Part shown: positions 16,630 through 23,596 of the stretch, one piece after another | Position numbering within the stretch: the first letter of the stretch is position 1 | Layout: every line of letters begins with the position of its first letter | Assembly (NCBI GenBank): GCA_029778075.1 | Contig: JAKORA010000214.1 | Span: 1 to 32,232, forward strand | Direction: 5' to 3' | Length of the DNA: 32,232 nt | Source: Bacillota bacterium | GTDB taxonomy: Bacteria > Bacillota > Dethiobacteria > DTU022 > UBA8154 | The notes under the pieces: model-generated | The model's input: the letters and a program-made list of their open reading frames with translations, nothing else | Databases searched by the model: none | Told to the model about the DNA's origin: nothing | Position numbers and translations under genes: made by a program

Positions 16630-17460
16630 TTATTTTGTCTTATCTTTTTTGCTTTCCCCGGCCTGTTGATCCTGATAAAAATGATCATAAAAAAGACGGT
16701 AAGTATTATAGTATTTTCGATTCGGAACAGGAATACCGGTGGCAATCTTCTGCTTTTCACGCGCAGCAAGATCCTCTTGTCTCCGTTTTTGCTCCTTTTG
16801 CGCACCGAGGCTTTCTTCAGTGCGTTCAACTCTTTCAGAAGGGAAAAAGTCCCCCACTGCAGGCTTTTCTCCCAGTGAAGCAAGTCCGCCGGCTGCTCCT
16901 TTTAGCAGGGCCTCTTTATCCAATGTTTCCACACTTCTCGTGGCAGGTACTTCCATGGAAATATTTTCTGCAGGAATGCTATCTGCATTCGTTTTTACCG
17001 TTTTTACAGGAAAATCTGTTAAAGGTACGGCATTTATCTTCCCCTGCACAATTATGGTGACTTTATAGGGGATAAACTTTATCTTGCTCCATAATGGAAA
17101 CAAAAAAAGAGAAACAGGAGTTGTCCTGTAGTTATATTCTGCCTCACAGGTTAAATTTCTCTTTAATTTCGTAACTTCTTCGGAAAAATAATCAGGTGAC
17201 GGGGTAAAAACGCGAGAAAAACCTTTGGATAGAATCTTTTCCGACGTTACTACTTCTCCTTTTTGATATTTCAAATATTTAACAACAAGGTTATAACTTC
17301 CCCAAATAGAAAGCTGTTCATGGGACGGTTTATCCCCCTGGCCGGCAAAAAAATCCTCTATTTGGATCGATACAATTTTCCATAGGTTTATGACAAAAAA
17401 AGTATGCTTATGTTTAAATTTTATAAGCGAATAAACTTTTCCATCTTTACCGCGTTCCAT
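16630..17460 (-). CDS. Hypothetical protein, 276 aa
   Basis: This open frame starts at ATG with GAGGT six bases upstream. Residues 1-145 look like a folded, beta-rich domain with WKIVSIQIEDFF, SYNLVVKYLKYQ and IPYKVTIIVQGKINAVPL, loosely reminiscent of SPOCS-type domains, but I cannot assign a family. Residues 150-245 are disordered and charged (EKQKRRQEDLAAREKQ region). The C-terminus is YYNTYRLFYDHFYQDQQAG with a Lys-rich end. No signal peptide or membrane segment. It is convergent with the 503-aa gene, with no gap between the stops. Its upstream region is a family-B repeat, so any promoter must lie within about 25 bp or inside the repeat. Confidence 0.65.
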   Translation of the reverse strand: MERGKDGKVYSLIKFKHKHTFFVINLWKIVSIQIEDFFAGQGDKPSHEQLSIWGSYNLVVKYLKYQKGEVVTSEKILSKGFSRVFTPSPDYFSEEVTKLKRNLTCEAEYNYRTTPVSLFLFPLWSKIKFIPYKVTIIVQGKINAVPLTDFPVKTVKTNADSIPAENISMEVPATRSVETLDKEALLKGAAGGLASLGEKPAVGDFFPSERVERTEESLGAQKEQKRRQEDLAAREKQKIATGIPVPNRKYYNTYRLFYDHFYQDQQAGESKKDKTK

Positions 17461-17483
17461 CTTTCTACCTCACCAATTTCCTA

Positions 17484-17610
17484 ACTTAGAACCCGTTTCA
17501 TGCCCCGCAGGGGTGGCGCAAGGTTGGGGCGAGCAAAATATGCAGCTTGAGCATGCAGGTTCAGCGAAGCGATGGCTCGAGATGGCCCGGCTGATACATC
17601 TGCCGTTGTT
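17484..17610 (+). repeat. Repeat family B, 5' part (block 2, first copy)
   Basis: Leader CTTAGAACCCGTTTCATGC (17484-17502), then the B left terminal repeat GGGGTGGCGCAAGGTTGG (17510-17527), then the conserved GCAGCTTGAGC and GGTTCAGCGAAGCGA words. The copy changes to the A leader after GATGGCCCGGCTGATACATC. No B right end follows, so this is a 5' half only. Confidence 0.85.
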
Positions 17611-17798
17611 GCTTTTAGTTTTCTCGTTTAGCCCCAGCTACCTTTCTGTGGAAGCAGCGCTTTGCTGTAGGCGAGAGCGACTTGTGAAGCGAAGTCGAAA
17701 AGTTCACGGCGAAGCGAGGGCCGGAGACGACCCTGCCGACATGGACGTCGGCAGCCGGCCCCTTACTACGTATGAAAATTGTGCGCCAGTAAGTCGGC
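17611..17798 (+). repeat. Repeat family A with leader, 5' part (block 2)
   Basis: Leader TTTTAGTTTTCTCGTTTAGC, then the A left terminal repeat AGCGCTTTGCTGTAGGCG (17656-17673), the GTGAAGCGAAG segment and a central hairpin in which GGCCGG/CCGGCC encloses CTGCCGACATGG and GTCGGCAG. The element is broken after GTCGGC (17793-17798) by a family-B copy; its matching right part is probably at 18231-18328. Confidence 0.85.
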
Positions 17799-17930
17799 GT
17801 TTAGATCCCGCGCGGCTCCCACAGGGGTGGCGCAAGGTTGGGGCGAGCGACTTGTGCAGCTTGAGCCCGCAGGTTCAGCGAAGCGATGGCTCGAGATGGC
17901 CCGGCAGACATGAATGTCCTTGTCATAGCG
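17799..17930 (+). repeat. Repeat family B, 5' part (block 2, second copy)
   Basis: B leader from GTTTAGATCCCG, left terminal repeat GGGGTGGCGCAAGGTTGG (17824-17841), then GCAGCTTGAGC and AGGTTCAGCGAAGCGA. It is interrupted after GACATGAATGTC by a complete A element; the B right end resumes at 18186. Confidence 0.85.
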
Positions 17931-18184
17931 TGTTGGTTTTCTTGTTTAGCCCCTACTGCCGTCTAGGGAAACAGCGCTTTGCTGTGGGCGAGAGCGATTT
18001 GTGGAGCGAAGTCAAAAAGTTCACGGTGAAGCGAAGGCCGAAGACGACCCTGCCGACATGGATGTCGGCAGCCGGCCTCTGACCATGGATGGGAATTGGC
18101 CGGGTAGGTCGTCGGAGGCCTTAGCAAACCGTAGAACTTTACGAGCGGAACTCGGAGCTCCGCCTACAGCAAAGCGCTGCTCCA
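17931..18184 (+). repeat. Repeat family A, complete copy nested in B (block 2)
   Basis: This is the best complete A element: leader TTGGTTTTCTTGTTTAGCCC, left terminal repeat AGCGCTTTGCTGTGGGCG (17973-17990), and right terminal repeat CGCCTACAGCAAAGCGCT (18161-18178), which is the reverse complement with one mismatch. Its centre contains a perfect stem, CTGCCGACAT pairing with ATGTCGGCAG around GG (about 18050-18071), itself flanked by GGCCG/CGGCC words. Total length including leader is about 250 bp. It replaces the interior of the surrounding B copy. Confidence 0.9.
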
Positions 18185-18185
18185 T

Positions 18186-18230
18186 CCTCAAGCGAACCCT
18201 GAAGCGAGCACCAACCTTCGCCACCCCTAC
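18186..18230 (+). repeat. Repeat family B, 3' end (block 2)
   Basis: CCTCAAGCGAACCCTGAAGC and then the right terminal repeat CCAACCTTCGCCACCCCT (18211-18228). It is nearly identical to 395-439 in block 1, including the GCGAGCA spacer. It closes the B copy opened at 17799. Confidence 0.88.
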
Positions 18231-18328
18231 TCATGGGAATTGGCCGGGTAGGTCGTCGTAGACCTGAGCAAGCCGAAGAACTTTGCGGGCGGAACCTGGA
18301 AACTCCGCCACCAGCAAACGCTGCTCCA
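18231..18328 (+). repeat. Repeat family A, 3' part (block 2)
   Basis: GGGAATTGGCCGGGTAGGTC followed by GAAGAACTTTGCGGGCGGAA and the right end CCAGCAAACGCTGCTCC. It aligns with the right half of the complete A copy (18090-18183) and probably closes the A copy opened at 17611. Confidence 0.85.
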
Positions 18329-18402
18329 TTTCATAATTAAGCTTAATAAAAGGCTCCAAACGGTTTATTGACCGACCCACGGTCAGTTTAGCTCTTTATC
18401 CC

Positions 18403-18588
18403 TCAGCAACTACCGACCTTTACATAATCATTAAGACTGTTTTTGCGGAAACTTCTCTTTTTAAGGACAATAACACCACCGATGCGGCTGCTGCTTTCGA
18501 CAAGCTGTTTGTACTCTTCATCATTATAGCCTCGGCGTGCCAATCTTCCCTTCATTTTTAGCCCGGATTTGCCGATAACTTGAGCCAA
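18403..18588 (-). CDS. Small hypothetical protein, 61 aa
   Basis: This is a basic 61-aa frame starting at TTG, with AAGGGGG about nine bases upstream. The sequence begins MAQVIGKSGLKMKGRLARRG and contains a possible helix NDEEYKQLVESSSRIGG and a basic patch LKKRSFRKN. No known family was recognised. It lies between the repeat block and the terpene synthase gene, and a TGACCG/CGGTCA hairpin (18369-18385) follows its stop. The non-ATG start and the short length keep confidence moderate. Confidence 0.45.
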   Translation of the reverse strand: MAQVIGKSGLKMKGRLARRGYNDEEYKQLVESSSRIGGVIVLKKRSFRKNSLNDYVKVGSC

Positions 18589-18785
18589 AATCCATTCCCC
18601 CTTTCCTTCACTTTTTATATTTTATGAGGGACACAAAAAAGTGTTACAAGGTTATTTTTTTGCTTTATAAAGGTCCTCCCTTCTTAAAGATGGCAACCCC
18701 TGGGGAATTCCGGTTTTAATCCGGTATAAAAAAGGCAACTATAGAAAAAATAAAGATAATGAGGTGGCGCTAACCGGGGGTAATA

Positions 18786-19886
18786 ATGAAACTGATTAAA
18801 TTTGAACAATGGAGTTTGTTAACTCGCTACCTCTTCTGTATCCTGCCGCAGGTGGAAAAGGAGCTACAGGGATGGAAAAAATTTTTAAGAGATTGCTCCC
18901 CCTCTCCCCTGCAGCAGCAAGCTCTCTACAGCATACGGGATAAAAGATTCCACTGCCAGGGAGGAGCATTTTTTGCGCTCTTCAATCCTGCCGCCTGCTC
19001 CCATCTATTGTCACTAATTGTATCTTTTCAGACTATCAGCGATTACCTTGACAATCTATGTGATCGTGTCACATGGGAGAATAGCTCTTCTATAAAAGAA
19101 AAAGACCTCTTTATGGAGAAAAGCTTCAGGCATCTCCACACCTCCATGCTGGTTGCGCTGGAAACTGTCAGCCCGCAAAAACACGAATTCTACCGTTATT
19201 ATCCTTACAATCAAGACAAAGGTTATTTACAGGCATTGGTCACTCAATGCCAAAAAAACATAGCAGCCCTTCCCGTTTTTGATAAAGTAAAAGAAAAAGT
19301 GCTCTTTCTGACCAGGCTTTACTGCGACCTGCAATCTCTAAAGCACCTTTCTTTTAACTATCGTCAAAAACACCTTGAAAAATGGTTCAAGGCTTATGAA
19401 ATACTATACCCCTATCTTTTATGGAATGAATTTGCCGCTGCAGCTGGCTCTACCCTTGGCATATTCGTCCTTTCCGCCCTGGCATCAAAACAAAGCTGCT
19501 CCCCTTTAGAGATAGAAAAAATATTTAAATGCTATTTCCCCTGGATTTGTGGCCTGCATATTCTCCTGGATTACTATATTGATCAGGAAGAAGACCGGAG
19601 AGAAGGAGATTTAAATTTTATTTTCTTTTATTCCAGCCCGGAACAATGCTTCCAGCGACTAAAATTTTTTATTGAAAATGCCCTGCAAAGAGCCGGTGAA
19701 CTGGACAATCCAACCTTTCACCGTCTGGTTGTAAAGGGACTCCTGGCGCTTTATCTTTCCGATCCGAAAGTAGTCAGGCAAAATTTGGGGGTTACTGCCC
19801 AAAAAATCCTTACGGTAACAGGTGAAAAAGATATCTTTTATCTTTACAGAGCCTGCCAGTTGTTACGCAAAACCGGCATAATATAA
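18786..19886 (+). CDS. DUF2600/YtpB-family terpene synthase (tetraprenyl-beta-curcumene synthase-like)
   Basis: This 366-aa mostly helical protein has the DUF2600 signature FHCQGGAFFAL and the Asp-rich TISDYLDNLCDR (D86, D89, D93), taken as the metal-diphosphate binding motif. A second conserved area is LHILLDYYIDQEEDRREGDLNF. The Bacillus YtpB member cyclises heptaprenyl diphosphate to tetraprenyl-beta-curcumene, a precursor of C35 terpenes. The convergent prenyl-diphosphate synthase gene 35 bp away supports a paired pathway. The product here is inferred. GGGGG precedes the ATG. Confidence 0.88.
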   Translation: MKLIKFEQWSLLTRYLFCILPQVEKELQGWKKFLRDCSPSPLQQQALYSIRDKRFHCQGGAFFALFNPAACSHLLSLIVSFQTISDYLDNLCDRVTWENSSSIKEKDLFMEKSFRHLHTSMLVALETVSPQKHEFYRYYPYNQDKGYLQALVTQCQKNIAALPVFDKVKEKVLFLTRLYCDLQSLKHLSFNYRQKHLEKWFKAYEILYPYLLWNEFAAAAGSTLGIFVLSALASKQSCSPLEIEKIFKCYFPWICGLHILLDYYIDQEEDRREGDLNFIFFYSSPEQCFQRLKFFIENALQRAGELDNPTFHRLVVKGLLALYLSDPKVVRQNLGVTAQKILTVTGEKDIFYLYRACQLLRKTGII

Positions 19887-19921
19887 GATGACCTGGCGGG
19901 CCTTAATACAGGAAGGAGTCG

Positions 19922-20956
19922 TTACACTCTTCGCTGCAAAACATACTCGGCCAGGGACTCCAGAATAGCTCCCTCCCTGGTTTCCGTAAAGCCCGCCAGG
20001 CACTCCCGGGCTGTTTTAATATACAGCCGGGCTTTGTCCAGAGCACGCTTTACAGGTACATTTATACAGGAAGGCTGGCGGAGGAACTCCATCGTTAACG
20101 GTGAAAAATCCCTCTTCTCAATAATTTCCCGTAAAAAAGGAGCATATACCGGGTCTTCCAGTAAATGAATAAGAGGCAAAGTAATAACCCCTTCCCGCAG
20201 ATCATTTCCCACAGGTTTTCCGGTAATCAGCGGCTCCCCGGTAATATCCAGTATATCGTCGGTTATTTGGAAAGCCAGGCCAAGGTTTCTCCCAAAAGCC
20301 TCAAGCTGCAGCACAGCTTCGCCCTCCAGCCCGCCAAGGCATGCCCCGGCAGCACAACAGGCCTCCATTAAAGCAGCCGTCTTACGGTAAATATTTTGCA
20401 GATACTGCTGTTCATTAAGAGAAAGATCAAAAGCAAAACGCGTCTGCTCGATTTCACCCTCACACATTGTGCTGATCGCCCTGGTTACGATCATATTCAG
20501 TTCATAGTTCCTACAGCAGGCAAGTAACTCAAAAGCCCGGGCAAATAAAAAATCCCCGGCCAATACTGCGGCACGATTGCCCCACAGGGCATTTACCGAG
20601 GGTTTTCCTCTGCGTTTCTGGGATTCATCAATAATATCATCATGAATCAAGGAAGCCATGTGGATTAACTCTACCGCTGCCGCAGCAGTTACGAGGTTTT
20701 TTTCATGAACAGGATCAACAGGCTTGAAACTTCCGCTCAGCAGCAGCAGTATCGGGCGCAGGCGCTTACCTTTGCTGCTGAAGATATGGTCCATCACATC
20801 CTGCATGACAACAGCGTCAGAAAGCGTGCAATTTTGCAATAGCTCCTCTACTTCCTGCAGCTTCAAACCCAAAACTTCCTTTATTGCATGCCATAACGCT
20901 TTTTCCTGGGGAATATCCTTATACATTACTGTTTTAATTGTTTCATCCAATAACAA
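19922..20956 (-). CDS. Long-chain polyprenyl diphosphate synthase
   Basis: This 344-aa trans-isoprenyl diphosphate synthase condenses isopentenyl diphosphate onto an allylic primer. The first Asp-rich motif is LIHDDIIDESQKRRG (D106-E111) and the second is QITDDILDITG (D233-D237). The chain-length region ahead of the first motif has small residues (AVELIHMASL), as in long-chain (hepta/octaprenyl) enzymes. The start is TTG at 20956 with AAGG seven bases upstream. It lies 13 bp after the LolA-like gene, so is probably co-transcribed. The product could feed menaquinone or the neighbouring YtpB-like cyclase. Confidence 0.9.
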   Translation of the reverse strand: MLLDETIKTVMYKDIPQEKALWHAIKEVLGLKLQEVEELLQNCTLSDAVVMQDVMDHIFSSKGKRLRPILLLLSGSFKPVDPVHEKNLVTAAAAVELIHMASLIHDDIIDESQKRRGKPSVNALWGNRAAVLAGDFLFARAFELLACCRNYELNMIVTRAISTMCEGEIEQTRFAFDLSLNEQQYLQNIYRKTAALMEACCAAGACLGGLEGEAVLQLEAFGRNLGLAFQITDDILDITGEPLITGKPVGNDLREGVITLPLIHLLEDPVYAPFLREIIEKRDFSPLTMEFLRQPSCINVPVKRALDKARLYIKTARECLAGFTETREGAILESLAEYVLQRRV

Positions 20957-20969
20957 ATCGCGCCTTCCC

Positions 20970-21632
20970 TTATATTTTAAAGATATCCGGATGAATCTCA
21001 GGATTTATGACAGTTTTGTGGAAAACGATAGTTTGCTGCAACTGGTCACAGGAGTCATAAATCTCTATCTTTACGGGCAGCAACGACTTTTTCGCCAACC
21101 ATACCTTTTCCCAGGCATTCCTTCGTCCCGGGGAGCGAGGGATTATCCGCAACAGGTAGCAAGGAGCCCCATTTCTCTGTTCCGTACCAATAATTTCTGC
21201 CTCCTGCGCTTCAGAGAAACTGCTTAAAAAATTTGCCAGTAAAAAAGGCGGCTGGTTTAAATTTTGAGCAAGAGGACTTAAAACATAAAAGTCCTCAATT
21301 TCAGGGCTATAAATCCAGGTTTTTTCCCCATCAGAAACAAAAACTTGTTCGGGTTCATATCCCTCCTCCGGAAAAGAGGAAGATATTTCTACGCGGTGAA
21401 AATGCGGTGAATTAAACCATACTTCCACATAATAATTTTGCGTCGCACTACCCAGGTTAATATCTGTTTCCAACAATGTATAGTAACTTGTTATTTTCTT
21501 TTCTTTTTGCAGAGTCCTTTTTATTATTATTTCGACGCTTAGCTCTCTTGTAGAAAAAAAGTAGAAGAAAATACTGCCCAGAGCAAGCAACCCCAAAAGC
21601 CGGAGGATTAACCGGGAAAGAGGCGTTTTCAT
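20970..21632 (-). CDS. LolA-like lipoprotein-carrier-fold membrane-anchored protein
   Basis: This 220-aa protein, from ATG 21632, has GGAG nine bases upstream; a TTG five codons earlier is less likely. It has an N-terminal membrane anchor (LILRLLGLLALGSIFFYFF) and an extracellular beta-rich domain. Segments such as YYVEVWFNSPHFHRVEI, SDGEKTWIYSPE and VWLAKKSLLPVKIEIYD match the LolA/LolB-like fold seen in Bacillus YdcC. In Bacillus the homologue is just upstream of alr. Here it is followed by the prenyl synthase gene. Its function in a single-membrane cell is unknown. Confidence 0.8.
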   Translation of the reverse strand: MKTPLSRLILRLLGLLALGSIFFYFFSTRELSVEIIIKRTLQKEKKITSYYTLLETDINLGSATQNYYVEVWFNSPHFHRVEISSSFPEEGYEPEQVFVSDGEKTWIYSPEIEDFYVLSPLAQNLNQPPFLLANFLSSFSEAQEAEIIGTEQRNGAPCYLLRIIPRSPGRRNAWEKVWLAKKSLLPVKIEIYDSCDQLQQTIVFHKTVINPEIHPDIFKI

Positions 21633-21716
21633 CACTACCATCTCCAAGATTTAAAAACATATTCATTTTAATTTATACCTTTGCTTTTATTTTTATAACC
21701 GCTTTCAATATCCGCC

Positions 21717-21743
21717 AAAAATAAAACGCTCCCAGGAGGGAGC
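21717..21743 (-). terminator. Intrinsic terminator after nnr
   Basis: On the minus strand GCTCCC-TCCT-GGGAGC (21728-21743) is followed by GTTTTATTTTT. It separates the nnr gene from the LolA-like gene, suggesting the latter is mainly transcribed from its own promoter. Confidence 0.75.
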
Positions 21744-21792
21744 TTAGACGGCATGAAATATAAAAATAGGGTAGAACCCGTCATGGGTTTTT

Positions 21793-23388
21793 TTATAAAA
21801 AAGGTTTTACAGCATAGTGTTCTCCCGGTTCAGCGGGGGGAGTTTCGACGGTTTCGTTAAGTGCGGCAGGGAAAAAGTCCAGGATATCGCCCGCCTTACA
21901 ACCCCTCCGGCCCAAACGGGCTGCAAGCATATCTGCAGCCAATCCATGCAGGTAGGTTCCGCAAATCGCAGCCTTCTCCACGTCCAAACCCTGGGCGGCC
22001 AAAGCGGAGATCAGCCCAGTAAGGAGATCACCTGTTCCGGCAGTAGAAAGAACGGAATTTCCGGTAGGATTGATATAAAACTCGCCGTCAGGTAAGGCAA
22101 CAACTGTATGCGCTCCTTTAAGGACCAGGACTGCCTGCCATTCCATAGCCTGCCTGGAAGCAAGTCCCCACCTGTCTTTCTGGACGCTTGCGGTATCGCT
22201 CCCAATAAGGCGAGCCATCTCCCCGGGATGAGGTGTTAAAATAAAGGGTGTATCCACCTCTTTAAGAAAGGCGGGCTCCAGAGACAGGGCACTCAGCCCC
22301 CCGGCATCTATTACAAAAGGTACGGAAATTTTCGGCGCCAGTTTTTTAATTAAATGCAACGTTTCATTCCCTGCCTTGAGCCCCGGTCCCAGGGCCAGAG
22401 CCTGACAGGCGCCGGCATGTTCCAAAATTTCCTCACTCGCAGCTGCTGTTAAGACGCCATGGCCGTCCCCGGCAAAACCCAGAACGATAACCTCTTTTAA
22501 TTTAGCTTCCAGAACCGGCTGTAGCTCGGCTGCCGTCCCCACATAAACAAGCCCTGCGCCTCCTCTTAAAGCCGCTTCACCGGCCAGGGCCGCCGCACCG
22601 GTCATACCGGGCGACCCGGCCAGAATAAGCACTCTGCCGTAGGAGCCCTTGTGACTGTCCGCCCTCCTGGATGGCAGCTGCGAGCGGACATACTCCCGTG
22701 TTATCAGGTTTTCTTTACTTTCTGCCTGTAAGAGCAGCTCCTGCGGGATGCCGATATCGGCCACCAGCAGGCGGCCGGTATGCTCTGCACCGGGGAACAG
22801 CAGTAAACCTCTCTTGGGTAAAGCGAAGGTAACCGTATAATGGGCCTTTACCGCTGCTCCCATCACTGCCCCCGTATCTGCGGAAATTCCCGAGGGTATA
22901 TCCACGGACACAATCTCGGCCGAGCTGTGATTAATGGCCGTGATAATCTCGGCCAAAAGCCCGGTAACTTGACGCTGAATCCCTGTGCCCAGCAGGGCGT
23001 CGACAATTAAATCATCGGCTTGTAAATCCTTAATGATGGCCACCGGGCTCTTTTCATCAAACCTGTTAACATTATATCCCTGTTTGAGCAGAATATCGTA
23101 GTTAACAGCCGCATCACCTTTATAATCTGAAGGAGCACCGGCTGCCCATGTCTCAACATTGTACCCTTGCCGCCATAAGTGTCTGGCTATGACAAAGCCG
23201 TCGCCGCCATTATTGCCCTTTCCACAAAAGACAACTATTTTTCCCCGCTTCCGTTCAGGCCGTATCTTTTTTACCAGACTTACTACCTGTAACCCGGCAT
23301 TTTCCATCAGAATTAGTCCGGGTATGCCATAGCGGCTCATGGCAAGCCTGTCTATTTCACCCATTTTTTCTCCAGATACTATTTTCAT
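21793..23388 (-). CDS. nnr: Bifunctional NAD(P)H-hydrate epimerase / ADP-dependent dehydratase
   Basis: This is a metabolite-repair enzyme that restores NAD(P)H from its hydrates. It is 531 aa from the ATG with GGGGAG eight bases upstream. Residues 1-215 are the YjeF_N epimerase, with MENAGLQV, FCGKGNNGGDGFVIARHL and VDIPSGISADTG. Residues 225-520 are the ribokinase-like dehydratase, with HKGSYGRVLILAGSPGMTGAA, LTPHPGEMARL and the phosphate motif STAGTGDLLTGLI. In many Firmicutes it lies near acpS and alr, which agrees with the downstream LolA-like gene and the more distant alr. An intrinsic terminator follows. Confidence 0.95.
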   Translation of the reverse strand: MKIVSGEKMGEIDRLAMSRYGIPGLILMENAGLQVVSLVKKIRPERKRGKIVVFCGKGNNGGDGFVIARHLWRQGYNVETWAAGAPSDYKGDAAVNYDILLKQGYNVNRFDEKSPVAIIKDLQADDLIVDALLGTGIQRQVTGLLAEIITAINHSSAEIVSVDIPSGISADTGAVMGAAVKAHYTVTFALPKRGLLLFPGAEHTGRLLVADIGIPQELLLQAESKENLITREYVRSQLPSRRADSHKGSYGRVLILAGSPGMTGAAALAGEAALRGGAGLVYVGTAAELQPVLEAKLKEVIVLGFAGDGHGVLTAAASEEILEHAGACQALALGPGLKAGNETLHLIKKLAPKISVPFVIDAGGLSALSLEPAFLKEVDTPFILTPHPGEMARLIGSDTASVQKDRWGLASRQAMEWQAVLVLKGAHTVVALPDGEFYINPTGNSVLSTAGTGDLLTGLISALAAQGLDVEKAAICGTYLHGLAADMLAARLGRRGCKAGDILDFFPAALNETVETPPAEPGEHYAVKPFL

Positions 23389-23567
23389 CAGCCACACTCC
23401 CCTGGCAAAGTACTTTATTTGTTCCTAATTTAATTATACCATAACAAATTTTTCCTATAAAATGACACCTTTTATTTCCGGCAAAATCTGATATTATAGA
23501 TCATTATAGATATAAAAATAAGGCAGCGCTTGCTGGTGGCGTTTTAAAGCCGACAGGGAGGATTATT

Positions 23568-23586
23568 GCAGGATACTTTATCCTGC
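23568..23586 (+). promoter_or_regulatory. Hairpin between ribosome site and start of the deacetylase gene
   Basis: GCAGGATA-CTT-TATCCTGC forms a perfect 8-bp stem. A GGGAGG site is at 23556-23561, but the deacetylase ATG is at 23597, 35 bases further on and without a ribosome site of its own. The stem could shorten the effective spacing or control initiation. There is no T tract, so it is unlikely to be a terminator. Confidence 0.5.
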
Positions 23587-23596
23587 TTAAAGCAAA

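Noticed and set aside
17513-18082. A 189-aa plus-strand open frame across the block 2 repeats, and similar frames in blocks 1, 3 and 4
   Set aside because: They have no ribosome site, unnatural Arg/Ser/Pro/Cys-rich composition, and follow the palindromic repeats; different copies are open in different frames, as expected from GC-rich non-coding DNA.
17484-18328. CRISPR array
   Set aside because: Repeats are 200-250 bp, palindromic, nested and diverged, with no short regular spacers and no cas genes.
21776-21795. Plus-strand terminator AACCC/GGGTT followed by T residues
   Set aside because: No plus-strand gene ends here; the hairpin is short and overlaps the end of the minus-strand nnr gene, whose better terminator is at 21717-21743.
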